NCBI GenBank assembly: GCA_963787645.1
Contig: CAWBDS010000006.1
Location: 310,001-374,000, forward strand
Reading direction: 5' to 3'
DNA from: Palsa-504 sp963787645
GTDB taxonomy: Bacteria > Actinomycetota > Actinomycetes > Streptosporangiales > Streptosporangiaceae
Length of the DNA: 64,000 bases
Shown here: positions 8,458-17,845 of the stretch, piece by piece
How the letters are laid out: every line of letters starts with the position of its first letter
Numbering within the stretch: position 1 is the first letter of the stretch
The notes under the pieces: model-generated
What the model was told of the DNA's origin: nothing
Seen by the model: only the letters and a program-made list of their open reading frames with translations
The model's database searches: none
Translations under genes and position numbers: made by a program

Positions 8458-8722
8458 CGCCGTGGCGGAGCGCAGATTGGCCCCGGCCAGCTGCGCCTGC
8501 GTCAGATCCAGATGATCCAGGTGCGCGCCACTAAGATCAGCACAGCTCAGGTCACGGTTCTCGACCTGCGCCTGGGTCAGGGTGCGCCCGGCCAGCCGGG
8601 CTCCGTGGCCGGGCCGGGCACGCCGACGCGGCGGCTGCAGGGCCGACGGGAACCAGCACGAGCACCGCAGCGCACGCCACGGTCACCCAGGCTGCCACAA
8701 CAGTGACACGGTGAACAGACAC
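8458..8722 (-). pseudogene. Signal peptide and first repeats of the pentapeptide gene, frameshifted
   Basis: Reading in the gene frame upstream of 8457 gives DLSCADLSGAHLDHLDLTQAQ back to about 8600, and then the sense is lost. In another frame GTG 8722 opens a clear signal peptide (VTVVAAWVTVACAAVLVLVP, then AAAASA). A one-base shift near 8.60 kb would join them into one secreted or membrane-anchored protein of about 390 aa. The GTG has GGA about ten bases upstream. Confidence 0.6.
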
Positions 8723-8837
8723 CCCGCCATCCTGCCACCACCGCCTGCAGGATCACCTGCATCCAGCGGAAATCCCCGTTATGCGGATCTTGGCCGAATG
8801 CACCATCTCGCGCCTGCGTACCGCCGATACTGGGGCC

Positions 8838-9707
8838 ATGGGATGGAAGGACTGGCGGGCCAGGCAGGCGATGAAGGACCCGGTGCGCGGGGAGTTCCGC
8901 CCGACCGGGTTTTATTTCCCGCATCCCGGGCGGGTGCCGATGCAGGAGATGCTGACCGGGGTCGTCACGGCGCCGGGTATCGGCCCGGCAGCGGGCGAGG
9001 CGCTGAACGATCTTAAGCACCCCCACGGCGTCAGCACCTTGGGGCGAAGCGTGCTGCCGGTCCTGGTGGACCGCGCGGATCCCGCCCGGTTCGTCATCTT
9101 GTGGCAGGAAGTGGGCCTGCGGGACTACCGCGCCGAGGCCCGTGAGCAGGCGCAGCAGGCCGCGGCGCGGGTGCAGGCCGGCGGTGCCGCGGCCCCGCCC
9201 GGCCCCACCCCGCAGGTGTATGTCTATGACGACACCGCCGGCCCTGCCCCGGACTGGGCCCGGCAGATGGTTGACGAACTGCGCACCAGCGGCATCCCCG
9301 GCCTCGGTGAGGCCCTCTCCGGGGCCCTGCCGGGCCAGCGGTTTACCGTCGACGGGCCGGCGCAGGTCATTGACCTCACGGCCGGTCACCTGACGGCCGC
9401 CGAAGCCGCCCGCCTGACCATCGCGGGCGAGCCGGCCACCGCCGTCGTGACCGGCATCGCCGATGTCCCCGCCCCCCAGGCCGCGCTGCCCAGCCCGACA
9501 GCATCTCTGTGTGACCTCACGCTCCAGGTCCGCCGCTCCGACGGACGTTCTTACACCGCCTGCACGCGGCTGGGGTTCCGTGATGCCCGGCGACGCGCGG
9601 CGATCGCGGTCATCGGCCGCGAGCTCCCGGTCCGCGTCGATACCCACGACGGCACCCGGGTCGCCGTGGACGTCGCGGCATTCGACGCCCAGCATCCCGG
9701 CCGCTGA
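8838..9707 (+). CDS. Hypothetical protein with two copies of an unnamed domain
   Basis: A 289-aa soluble protein. ATG 8838 (MGWKDWRARQ) is preferred to the upstream 8781 because it follows GGGG and gives a sensible N terminus. Residues 15-105 (DPVRGEF, LPVLVDRADPARFVILWQ, and a Gln/Ala-rich helix) match the product of the IS21-split gene at 10341/13101. Residues 230-289 (DLTLQVRRSDGRSYTACTR, ELPVRVDTHDGTRVAVDV) look like a second, diverged beta domain of the same type. Function unknown. Confidence 0.65.
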   Translation: MGWKDWRARQAMKDPVRGEFRPTGFYFPHPGRVPMQEMLTGVVTAPGIGPAAGEALNDLKHPHGVSTLGRSVLPVLVDRADPARFVILWQEVGLRDYRAEAREQAQQAAARVQAGGAAAPPGPTPQVYVYDDTAGPAPDWARQMVDELRTSGIPGLGEALSGALPGQRFTVDGPAQVIDLTAGHLTAAEAARLTIAGEPATAVVTGIADVPAPQAALPSPTASLCDLTLQVRRSDGRSYTACTRLGFRDARRRAAIAVIGRELPVRVDTHDGTRVAVDVAAFDAQHPGR

Positions 9708-10340
9708 CATCGGGGGCGCGCTTGGTCAACGCCACAGCTGCCGCACTCCGTTGCTCACCCCGTGCCCTCCCAGGCTGAGCCTAGGCCGTCCCCTCCGGGA
9801 ATGGCCGGACCACCGGGAATCCTGGCCATCCACCGCTCGAACCACACCTCTCCCGTGCCAGGGCTCAGCTCCCGCCTCTCAGCCTCCCGGCTCGCGAGCG
9901 AGCGCACGCCGCTCCGATCACCCGGTAGATCCCGTTGACCCAGGACGCAGTTACCGGGCCAGGTGAGCGACAGTTGCCGGGCTGAGTAGTTCCGCAGCGC
10001 GAAGCTGTTCCTCGGGCTCCACGGGGTGTCAGTGTCGTCTGGACTCAGGCGGACGGTTTTGGCCGCCGAACCGGTTACCCTACGCATCCAGCAGGTGAGC
10101 GAACTCGATCAGCAGCGGCGTACCGCGGGCGGGACGACCGGAGGCGTTGCTGGCCGCGACGCCCGGCGGCGGCGAGATTCGGTCATGCCCTCATCGCCTG
10201 GTCCTGTTCTGCGCCCGGCCGCGAAGTTCGCTGACCGCTCCGACTTACCAGGGGACTATCGCGCCTATTCAGATGCTTGTGACGGCTACGCCAGGTACGA
10301 CTTACGATGTGCGTGCCGGACGCGACGTCAGGAGGCTTAC
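9708..10340. other. Intergenic, 633 bp, no gene recognised
   Basis: No frame here has credible content or a good start. A clear ribosome binding site for the next gene sits at 10329-10335. Confidence 0.4.
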
Positions 10341-10470
10341 ATGAGGATGATCTCATCGCACTGGGAATGGATCGTTATCGCCCTGGTCTTCGCGATCACC
10401 TCGCCCAGCCTGTTCTTCCGGCGGCAGCGGCGCGCCGCGCGGCTACGCGCGATGACCGATCCTGTCGACG
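10341..10470 (+). pseudogene. 5' part of a small membrane-anchored gene split by IS21
   Basis: ATG 10341 has a perfect CAGGAGG six bases upstream. It encodes a membrane segment (HWEWIVIALVFAITSPSLFF) and a basic stretch ending MTDPVD. At 10470 the IS21-type element begins. Joining base 10470 to 13101 (one copy of the 4-bp duplication kept) continues the frame exactly into the gene ending at 13411, giving a 146-aa protein. Confidence 0.8.
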
Positions 10471-10540
10471 TGTGGGCGATCGCGTTATTCCCCAGGGGTG
10501 TTGATCAGGTAATTCCCCAGGTCCTGGCTGTGTTCTTAGT

Positions 10541-11323
10541 CTACTTTCCGCTCGTGTTCCCGGTGGGGATGACACGCGCGGGTGCTTTGTTCGGGCGGTA
10601 GCTGGGCCCGTTCATGAAGGCCTGGTGGCTGTTGTTGATGAGCCGGTCCAGGAGTGACTCGGCGACGACGGGGTTGGGGAACAGCGGGTACCAGTCGGCG
10701 GGTGCCCGGTTGGACGTGAGGATCAGTGATTTCCCGGCGCGCTCGGTGATGAGCTCGTAGAGGTCGTCGGCCTGGGGTGCGGTGAGCTCGCGCATGCCGA
10801 AGTCGTCCAGGACCAGGACGGCGGGGCGGGTGAGCTCGGCGAGCCGCCGGTCCCAGGTGCGGTCGGCGCGGCCGCCGGCCAGGCTGGCCAGGACGCGGCT
10901 GGTCTTGGTGAACCGGGCCTCGGCTCCTGCCCGGATGGCGAGGTGGGCCAGGGCCTGGGCGATGTGGCTCTTGCCGACGCCCACGGGTCCGTAGAGGATG
11001 ACGGACTCGCCTGCCGCGAGCCAGCGGAGGGCGGCGAGGTCGCGGATCTGGGCGGCGGGCAGCTTCGGGGATGCGGTGAAGTCGAAGCCCTCGAGGGTGG
11101 CCTCGGTCTCGAAGCGGGCGCGGCGGATCCGCCGGTGCAGGGACATGCTGTCGCGGCGGGAGATCTCGTCCTGGCAGAGGACCTGGAGGAAGTCCAGGTG
11201 GCCGAGTTCCCCGGCGCCGGCCTGGGCGAGGCGGGCGTCGAGGGTGGCGAGCATCCCCGACAGCTTCAGGGTCCGGAGCGCGGACGCGAGCGCGCTGCGG
11301 TCGGTCACGGTGGCGCTGGTCAT
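10541..11323 (-). CDS. istB: IS21-family helper ATPase IstB
   Basis: A 260-aa AAA+ ATPase that assists the IstA transposase. Walker A is GPVGVGKS at residues 112-119 and Walker B is AVLVLDDFG near residue 175; LILTSNRAPADWYPLFP fits sensor and family motifs. ATG 11323 overlaps the istA stop (ATGA), the standard istA-istB coupling. The frame is intact. An 808-codon open frame continues upstream from it, but that is a shadow through istA. Confidence 0.93.
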   Translation of the reverse strand: MTSATVTDRSALASALRTLKLSGMLATLDARLAQAGAGELGHLDFLQVLCQDEISRRDSMSLHRRIRRARFETEATLEGFDFTASPKLPAAQIRDLAALRWLAAGESVILYGPVGVGKSHIAQALAHLAIRAGAEARFTKTSRVLASLAGGRADRTWDRRLAELTRPAVLVLDDFGMRELTAPQADDLYELITERAGKSLILTSNRAPADWYPLFPNPVVAESLLDRLINNSHQAFMNGPSYRPNKAPARVIPTGNTSGK

Positions 11324-12940
11324 GACGGTGCTCCGTTCGCGGTCACCGCGGTGACGGCGTTGTTGGGGATCGAGCCGGGCATGGGGATGACGTTCGCGAA
11401 CGACGCCGGGCCGCGCAGGAACGCGGCGGCGCCGCCGTCCCCGGCTGCGGCGGGGAGCTGGTCCCGCTCGGCTCCGGCGGCGAGGATGCCCCGCACGGTC
11501 CGGTAGGACGGGTCCCCGGCCGCGATCGCCTTCGCGCAGGCCGCCTCGAGCCTGCCGGGATCGTGCCTGTCGGCCAGCCCGATGATGCCCTGCGCGGCGC
11601 GGAGCCGGTAGAGCGCGTTCTCGGCGAGGAGCTCGCCGGTGACCTGCTCGCAGGCCGGGCCGATCGCGGCGGCCTGCCTGCGGCACCATTGCGGGGTGCG
11701 CATGTGGAAGGCGATCTTCTCCGGCGGGTAGTCGCCGAAGTCGGTCTGCTTCCCTCTCACCTTGCGCGGGTGGGACTTCACCAGCTGGCCGCCGATGAAG
11801 AACTGCACCATCGTCGCGGTGATCCGGACGTCGGCGGTCTTGCCGATGTGCCGCCAGGGCACCGAGTAGAGCACCTTCTCGACCTGGGCGTGGATGTCCG
11901 GGCCGATCTTCGCCGTCGCCCACGTGGCCAGCACGAACGGCCCGGCCGGCAGCGGCCGCAGCGCGTCCCTCTCCACGGCCTCGAACACCGAGACCGGGGC
12001 GGCGCCCTCCAGCGGCCGGGCACGCCCGCTGCCCGGCCACCTCGGCTGACCAGCGCGCGGCCCCGGCCTGCATCTGCTCCAGCGAGGTGAACTCCCGGCC
12101 CCGCCAGAACGAGTCCCGGACATAGGGCATCGGCCGCTCGACCCGGGCCTTGTCGCGTGGCTTAAGGGCGCGGGCAGGGTCAACCAGGCAGCCGTAATGG
12201 GCGGCGAGCTCGGCATAGGACCGGTTGATCTTCGGGTCGTAAAGGTCGGGCTTGTCGACCCCGGTCTTCAGGTTGTCCGGCACGAGGCGGGCCGGGACGC
12301 CGCCGAAGAACCCGAACGCCTCGACATGGCACCCGGTCCAGGCGGCCTGGTCCATCTTCAGCACCGGGCGGACGAACATGTGCCGTGAGCAGGCCAGCAC
12401 CATCACGAACGCCCAGACGGTGCGCAGCTTCCCGGTCGCCGGATCGAGCCAGCGGCCCAGCATCCCGTAATCGATCTGCGCCTGCTCCCCGGCCTCGGCC
12501 AGCCGCGGGCTCCAGACCGTCACCTGCGAACGGCGGGCCTCCTCCGCGATGTTCGCCGCCACGTAACGGCGCAAGCTCGCCACGCTCGCGGCCAGGCCGT
12601 GCTCGTCCCGCAGCCGCTGGTGGATCGTCGACATCCGCACCCCGGCCTTCACCTGGGCCACGATGTAGTCGTGGTGCTCGCCGATCGCGGGCCAGGTCAC
12701 CTGCCGCAGCCGCGTGTCGGCCAGCTCAGGGAACCACTCCCGGACCAGCCCGGCCCACTCAGCCTCGCTCTTCGCCGGCCCGCCCGGCAACACGCCCGCG
12801 GCAACCGCCGGGGCGACGTACTTGCGGATCGTCTTACGGTCCACGCCCAGGCTCTGCGACATCTCGTTCAGCGACCTGCCCGCATGCCAGTGCACCAGTA
12901 TCTCGGTCACGTCGATCACGTCGAACGTTCTCCTCGCCAT
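11320..12940 (-). pseudogene. istA: IS21-family transposase IstA, one frameshift
   Basis: Start ATG 12940 (MARRTFDVIDVTEIL) follows GGGGGG. The N-terminal HTH (SLNEMSQSLGVDRKTIRKY) and the catalytic core (QAQIDYGMLG, VPDNLKTGVDKPD) are in one frame down to about 12.03 kb. The C-terminal part (PLEGAAPVSVFEAVERDALRPLP to NAVTAVTANGAPS) is in another frame and ends at the TGA overlapping istB. One base lost or gained near 12.03 kb separates them. If real, the element cannot transpose on its own; if a sequencing error, it is intact. Confidence 0.85.
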
Positions 12941-13100
12941 CGGCCCCCCGTCCTCGACGGGAGGCAACCTTGCTCGATCTCGATGGCCAGGTCCACCCCG
13001 ACACGCACGCCATCCCCATGGGGAATTACGTGATCAGGGTGGGGAATTACGTGATCGCTACGCCCTCAGAAGTGGGGAATTACAAGATCGCCGACAGACG

Positions 13101-13411
13101 GGACCGTGCGGGTCACGAACGTCGATCACCCGCCGGCGTTCGGAGCGATGAACTCCAGTTGCGCGTTTGAAGGGGTCCTTCAGGCCCCCGGCGTGCCCGC
13201 CAGGCCTGTGCGGTTCACCGGGATGACCGCTTCAGCCAGGTGGCCGCAGCAAAACAGTGCCCTCCCGGTCACCGTCGACCGGGCCAACCCGCAGAACTGG
13301 CTGATCCGGTGGGAGCGCGTCCCGGCGGTCAGCGACCAGGGCTTCGCCGAAGCCCAGCAACTGGCCCAGCAGCTCAACAAGAGAGCCGGCGAGGTCGGCC
13401 ACGAGAACTAA
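13101..13411 (+). pseudogene. 3' part of the IS21-split gene; ORF with its own start at 13148
   Basis: Restored in frame to 10341-10470. The sequence FEGVLQAPGVPARPVRFTG, LPVTVDRANPQNWLIRWERV, AEAQQLAQQLNKRAG is homologous to residues 15-105 of the 8838-9707 protein (LPVLVDRADPARFVILWQEV, REQAQQAAARVQ). The fragment could still be made from ATG 13148, which has GGAG five bases upstream, but would lack its membrane anchor. Confidence 0.7.
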
Positions 13412-13770
13412 CCCGAAGTTACGGCCAGCTCGGCAGCCGGTTTATGATTCAGCGTCAGATTCCGCTGCGTTGCCTGGCAGGTGTACCGGAACAAGACGCC
13501 GACCGACGATTCACCTGAAACGTCCTCGAAGTCCTTGCCATCCTCACGCGTACGGGTTCGGGAGCGCCGTTGATAAGGGGTGCTACGAGGGATCCGGCCA
13601 CACGAAAAATCACAATCCCGTTGCGGGCTTGCCGACGCCGTTGGGCATCCTGTGCCGTCTGACCAGCGAAAACTGGCAATCGCCCCGCCCGGCCCCGGAC
13701 AGAAACAGATCCGGCTAATCGGTTACCTGGGTTCCCGCCGTCGTTGGCCTGCGGGAGCCGCACACTGGGT
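13412..13770. other. Intergenic, contains a dispersed repeat
   Basis: No gene recognised. A stretch at about 13618-13675 (GGGCTTGCCG ... GTCTGACCAG ... GAAA) recurs in diverged form at 17381-17429. Confidence 0.4.
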
Positions 13771-14205
13771 TCACAGGTCGTAAGGCAGCAACGTGAAGTA
13801 GTCCGCTCCCCACAGCGGCCGGAGCCGCCGGAAGTGCCGCTGGTCGAGGGTGAGCAGGCGCGTTGTGCGGTACCGGTCGGCAAGCACGACGTTGGCCGCG
13901 TCCGCGATTCCGATGTAGTTGCTGTCGTCCGAGTTCCGGTTGATGACATCCAGGGCCGCCGAGTGGTCGGCCGCGGTCCATTCCGGCAGTTCATATGCCT
14001 CAGCGGCCACGTCGGCCGCGAACTGGCGTGCGGCTGCGGCACCGAGCCTGGTGAACAGCATGTAATCGCTTTCGGCAGCGACCATCGGCGAGACGACCAG
14101 CAATCCGTCAGAACCGGCGATGATCGCGGCGATCGCCTCGTGCTCTGCATAGGCCTCGTCGAGGCTCGCCAAGACGGCACTGGTATCAACGATGATCGCG
14201 GTCAT
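13771..14205 (-). CDS. vapC: VapC-family PIN-domain toxin RNase
   Basis: A 144-aa PIN domain. The four acidic metal ligands are visible: D7 (IIVDTSA), E45 (VAAESDYML), D102 (IGIADAANVVLADRY) and D121 (LLTLDQRHF). PIN toxins cleave RNA, often tRNA or rRNA, when released from the antitoxin. The gene overlaps the antitoxin stop by four bases (ATGA), the usual antitoxin-toxin coupling. Intact. Confidence 0.93.
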   Translation of the reverse strand: MTAIIVDTSAVLASLDEAYAEHEAIAAIIAGSDGLLVVSPMVAAESDYMLFTRLGAAAARQFAADVAAEAYELPEWTAADHSAALDVINRNSDDSNYIGIADAANVVLADRYRTTRLLTLDQRHFRRLRPLWGADYFTLLPYDL

Positions 14206-14414
14206 TCCCCGAAACCGGCAGCGAGCTGGCCGTCGATCTCCTCAGCGGTCAGTGACCGGCTGCTGCGGAACCCGCCGGTGGCGGGCCGGAGCCGCGGCGC
14301 GCGTTCCCTGACCAGCTTGTCGATCTCCTGTGCGAGTGTGACCCCGTCCGCGGCGGCCAGCCGGTGCAGCCGATCCCGGGTGGCCTTCGGCACCTTGATG
14401 GTCGTCATAGTCAT
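14202..14414 (-). CDS. vapB: VapB-type ribbon-helix-helix antitoxin
   Basis: About 70 aa: MTMTTIKVPKATRDRLHRLAAADG is a ribbon-helix-helix DNA-binding N terminus, and the C-terminal tail (RSLTAEEIDGQLAAGFGE) would wrap the toxin. The frame is open from 14480, but the ATGs at 14414 and 14408 match the family start; the ribosome binding site is weak. It normally autoregulates the operon; the AT-rich GTATACTCAC just upstream is a candidate promoter or operator. Confidence 0.85.
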   Translation of the reverse strand: MTMTTIKVPKATRDRLHRLAAADGVTLAQEIDKLVRERAPRLRPATGGFRSSRSLTAEEIDGQLAAGFGE

Positions 14415-14548
14415 ACCAGTGAGTATACCCGCAAGGATCCCTGATCCCCGCCATTGGATCCGGCGGGAACCTGGCCACATCGAGCATTGCCGGAGTGTTT
14501 ATCACGCGGCGGGGCAAGAGGATCATAAGCAGCGAGCACAGAACCCCT

Positions 14549-15124
14549 ATGGTCGATGCCGTGACTCCCCATACGCCCTGGCGCTGTGTCCTGCTGTCGG
14601 GACCGACGGGCTCGGGCAAGACGACGGTCTGCCGGCTCGGGTACCGGGCCATGGCGGACGCCTGGGGCATCCCGCCGCCGCAATCGACACCGACCAGCTC
14701 TACTTCAATGTGGACGCCCGCTTTGAGCTGGCCTATGACGATGCTCGCAACGCGATGGTGCTCTCCCAGGCCGCGCAACTTGGCCATCTCGCTCTTCGAG
14801 CACGGCTGGCAAACCGTCATCATCTCCGGGAACAGCCTCTTCGACCCCGACGACACGGCGCCGGTCCTCGCCCGCCTGTGCCCGGTCGCGGAGGTCTATC
14901 ACGTCACGCTGGCCCCCGCCCTGCAGGCCGTGCTCGCTCGCTGCGGTCCTGACCTGCCAGGCCGCGGCCCGCCCCGGCTCGCAGCCGACGCGGAAACCCA
15001 TGCGCGTAAGCGACATCCCGGCTCGGCCCGTCTGGACAATTCAGAGATGACCCCCGAGCAGACCCTGGCCGAGCTGGCCCAGCTGGTCAGGACCGGCGTC
15101 GGCCGCCTGAGCTGCCCGTCATGA
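14549..15124 (+). pseudogene. P-loop kinase-like protein with two frameshifts
   Basis: CVLLSGPTGSGKTTVCRLG is a Walker A near residue 15. Near 14.67 kb the sense moves to another frame (AAAIDTDQLYFNVDARFELAYDDARNAMVLSQAAQL) and near 14.78 kb it returns (AISLFEHGWQTVIISGNSLFDP, then VYHVTLAPALQAVLARC). The combined product is about 190 aa and resembles AAA/gluconate-kinase-like phosphotransferases with unknown substrate. The start ATG 14549 has no clear ribosome binding site. Confidence 0.6.
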
Positions 15125-15174
15125 TATTCGGCAGGATCTCGCCCCATCTATGTCCCGCGTCCGGACCGCCGCCG

Positions 15175-15555
15175 CTAGGGCTCCTCGAAGAACTCAAGCG
15201 CGATGTTGTCCGGGTCGCGGAAGCAGAGAATGGCCGGGCCGAGCGGGTCATGGTCGAGGTTGGCGGGGACGCCGGCCGCCGCCGCGAGCGCGTTCGCCAG
15301 CCGGTCGAGGTCCGCTCTGCTGGCGCCGAACGAGATGTGGTCCAGGCCGATCCGGTACTCGCTGAATCGGTCCGCATCGACAGCACCGGGAGGCGGACAG
15401 AGCACCAGCCTGGCCCTGGACTCGCCGACCCGCAGGCGCAGCTTCCTGCCGGGGAAATCCTGGTCCACCTCGAATCCGAGGACGCCTTCATAGAAGGCAC
15501 GGGCCCGTGGCAGGTCCGTGACGTTCAGCGTAACGTGATGGAACCCGGACAGCAC
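15175..15555 (-). CDS. VOC (glyoxalase/bleomycin resistance) family protein
   Basis: A 126-aa single VOC domain: GFHHVTLNVTDLPRARAFYEGVLGFEV at the N terminus, GLDHISFGASRADLDRLANAL in the middle and DPDNIALEFFEEP at the end. His6/His7, the central His and the final Glu supply the usual metal sites. The substrate cannot be told. The gene stands alone and the frame is intact. Confidence 0.88.
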   Translation of the reverse strand: MLSGFHHVTLNVTDLPRARAFYEGVLGFEVDQDFPGRKLRLRVGESRARLVLCPPPGAVDADRFSEYRIGLDHISFGASRADLDRLANALAAAAGVPANLDHDPLGPAILCFRDPDNIALEFFEEP

Positions 15556-15752
15556 CGGCCCACTCTAACAGCGCCGGAAAGGAGGTTTCCCCAGTTCCGT
15601 CGCTCTGCCGGGTCAGTAAGGCAAGCCAGTCGACGCAGCACGCCGCCCGTCCAAGCGGTTCGCTAGTAAACACGTGACCATACCCGAGTGACCCGTCTCA
15701 TCAGCTAACGGAGAATCGCGCGGGCCGCCCGCTAGTCGCGTCTCGCTTCCAG

Positions 15753-16413
15753 CTAGCCAGGCTGCGGCCCGAACGGTGGCTCTGCCTTGCAGGTGAGATG
15801 CGCGTGAGCAGGCACGATCGTGACATGTATGCCGCCGCCGTTTCCGCCGGGCAGGAAGAAGTAGCCGATGCTCAGCTCGGATCCTGACGGGATGGCTGAC
15901 GGGGTGACCGTGATAACGGCCGTCCCGAACGGCACGTGCGGGGGGTGTGAGATGGCCTGTCCCAGCCCGCTGACCGGGCCGGGTACGTAACACACTGTGC
16001 CGATGGTCACTAGGGCTGGCACGCCGGCCGTGGCGAGCGCCTGGCGCAGCGCGGCCGCATCAAGGGGCGTGGTTGCTGAACATCGTCACGGTAACAGTGC
16101 CGCTGGCCGTCCGGTCCACTGAGAACGAGGCCAGGTGAATGTGCACTGGCCGGGCCCCCGCTCCGGCCGTGCCGGGGGAACTGCCGAGGGAGTTACTGAC
16201 AGGCCCGTTGCTGAGCGCGTGATCGATGCCGATGCTGGCGCCGGCCGCGACCGCCGCTGCGGCTAGCACGGCAATGGCCGGCTTGCGCAGCCGGGCTGCT
16301 CGCGAGGGATGATGCGATGAGCGGCTGCGCGCGGCGGCGATCAGCGCCTTCTCCATGGCCCTGCTGAACTCCGGGGTGTCCGGCATCGCCGGGCTATTCT
16401 CTCGGCTGAACAT
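15753..16413 (-). pseudogene. Membrane-anchored partner of the ECF sigma factor, frameshifted
   Basis: ATG 16413 follows GGAAGGAAG and overlaps the sigma gene by 20 bases. The product has a cytosolic N terminus (MPDTPEFSRAMEKALIAAARSRSS), one membrane segment (PAIAVLAAAAVAAGASIGI) and an extracytoplasmic beta-rich domain. At about 16.06 kb the frame stops (FSNHAP), while another frame continues DAAALRQALATAGVPALVTIGTVCY to 15753. One indel restores about 220 aa. By position it may be an anti-sigma or sigma-linked factor, but there is no recognisable zinc anti-sigma motif. Confidence 0.6.
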
Positions 16414-17032
16414 CGGCTTCCTTCCTTTCCTGTCCCGCCGGTGCTGCGCCGTCGGTGGCAGCGAGCAGGTCCTTCACCCGCGCCCGGGCACGGGAAAGCC
16501 GGATCCGGGCCGTGTTGGGGTTCATGCCGAGCACCGCCCCGGCCTGCGCCGGGGAGAGCCCGTCATTGCCGACCAGCCGTAGCAGCTCCTGGTCTTGCGG
16601 GCGCAGCTTCGCCAGTGCCGCCGCTAGCCGGGGCGCGAGCCGCGCCGCGTCGACCGCCGCGTCGACCGCTTCGGCCTCTGCCGAGGTGAACGACGGCAGG
16701 GTCTCCAGCCGACGGACGAGCCGGTGCCGCCGTGCCAGCGAGCGGCGCTGGCGGGCCAGCACCCGGCGGGCTATGCCGAATAGCCAGGGAACCGCATCGC
16801 CGCCGTCGTCGCTGAACCGGGCCGCGGCGCCGAGGGCGACCAGGAATGTCTCGCCGACCGCGTCGGCGACGTCGCTGGCGTTCGAGCACCGCGCAATCGC
16901 GTAGCCGAGCACCTGATGCTCATGACGACAGTAGAACCGGCCGAACGCCTCCGCATCCCCGCGGGCCGTCGCCGCGAGCAAGCCTGCGTCAGACTCGCCC
17001 ATACCTCTATCTGCCCGCTCCGGGCCAGTCAT
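16394..17032 (-). CDS. ECF-type RNA polymerase sigma factor
   Basis: A 212-aa sigma-70 family protein. Region 2 is visible in GDAEAFGRFYCRHEHQVLGYAIARC and ETFLVALGAAARF, with PWLFGIARRVLARQRR, and region 4 in LRPQDQELLRLVGNDGLSPAQAGAVLGMNPNTARIRLSRARARV. ATG 17032 has GGGGA seven bases upstream. It is coupled by overlap to a membrane protein gene, so it probably responds to an envelope or extracytoplasmic signal. Its target promoters are unknown. Confidence 0.9.
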   Translation of the reverse strand: MTGPERADRGMGESDAGLLAATARGDAEAFGRFYCRHEHQVLGYAIARCSNASDVADAVGETFLVALGAAARFSDDGGDAVPWLFGIARRVLARQRRSLARRHRLVRRLETLPSFTSAEAEAVDAAVDAARLAPRLAAALAKLRPQDQELLRLVGNDGLSPAQAGAVLGMNPNTARIRLSRARARVKDLLAATDGAAPAGQERKEADVQPRE

Positions 17033-17606
17033 TTCACATCCCCGCGGGAATTGCGGATGACGCGAGTCTTGCCCCGAGGTAGCACATCGGCCTCACAGTA
17101 CGGCGGGGCCCAGGCATGCCTGCCGTTTTAGTGGGAATCCATATTCGACATGCGCTTCCCTGAGCGTCGGGCGGTGGATTTCCCTGTCACGCCAGGTCAT
17201 GCCCGTATCTGGCAGGAGCAGTTGCGCGGCGCACTGGCGGCGACCGATGACGGCAAGTCCTGCGGGCAGGCATGCCAGGCAGTCTCCGGGAAACGGCACA
17301 CCGCAGCGTTGGCCGAGGCCGATCTCCCGCCGGTCCAGCGACCGCGCCCCGGCAGCGATGAATGCCACAGTCCAGTAACGGGCTTGCCGGTGCCGCTGCG
17401 CGTCTTATGCTGTCTGACCAGGGAAACCGTGTTCTGTGCGCCATGCGTCCGCCTTCCCGGCTGTCGCCGCGTTGCGGCCGCGCTGCGGCTGTTGCCGGTT
17501 GCGGGCATCCGCAGGATGCAAGGCGCGGTGGATGACCTGCTCGACCATGACCTGTTCTGCGACAACGAGGCGTGTCGGCGTGCCGGCGAGGTGGCCTGCT
17601 GGGTCA
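17033..17606. other. Intergenic, 574 bp, with a dispersed repeat
   Basis: No credible gene. Bases 17381-17429 share about 50 aligned positions with 13618-13675 (GGGCTTGCCG...GTCTGACCAG). The frames that cross it look like shadows. Confidence 0.4.
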
Positions 17607-17845
17607 CTACGGAGGTGGCGGCGCGTTCAGGGAACCCGAGACGCGGGCCATCTGCAGGTCGAACAGGGCGGTGGGCTGGAGCTGAGGGGGATCCGCCCGG
17701 TTAGCTCCAGGGTGATGGCGCCGTGGAGCTGGGCGTATCCGATCAGGCAGGCTAGCAGGGCGCCATCGGGAAGACCGGCCACTTCCTCGGTGGTTTCGCG
17801 CCAGTCGGCGAGCTGCTGGCGAATGTTGAGCGACTATCGGTGTGA
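17607..17845 (-). pseudogene. TetR-family regulator, C-terminal fragment
   Basis: On the minus strand QQLADWRETTEEVAGLPDG, then LLACLIGYAQLHGAITLELT, is the ligand-binding C-terminal region of TetR-type repressors. A frameshift in the C run near 17.69 kb is needed to reach the expected end PQLQPTALFDLQMARVSGSL and the stop at 17609. No DNA-binding domain is found upstream, so this is a truncated remnant. Confidence 0.65.

Larger units (their letters stand above)
10471..13096. mobile_element. IS21-family insertion sequence, 2626 bp
   Basis: Ends are TGTGGGCGATC (left) and the complement of TGTCGGCGATC (right), followed by imperfectly matched ATTCCCC blocks. The flanks are a 4-bp direct duplication, GACG (10467-10470 and 13097-13100). 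Multiple copies of a GATCnnGTnATTCCCC box occur at the ends: 10478-10493 and 10503-10518 on the left, 13020-13035, 13041-13056 and 13074-13089 on the right, as expected for IS21 transposase binding sites. istA and istB are on the minus strand. Confidence 0.92.

Noticed and set aside
10541..12967. 808-codon open frame covering istA and istB
   Set aside because: It follows the istA N terminus, a shadow frame of the istA C terminus, and then istB. istA and istB are separate genes with the usual ATGA overlap.
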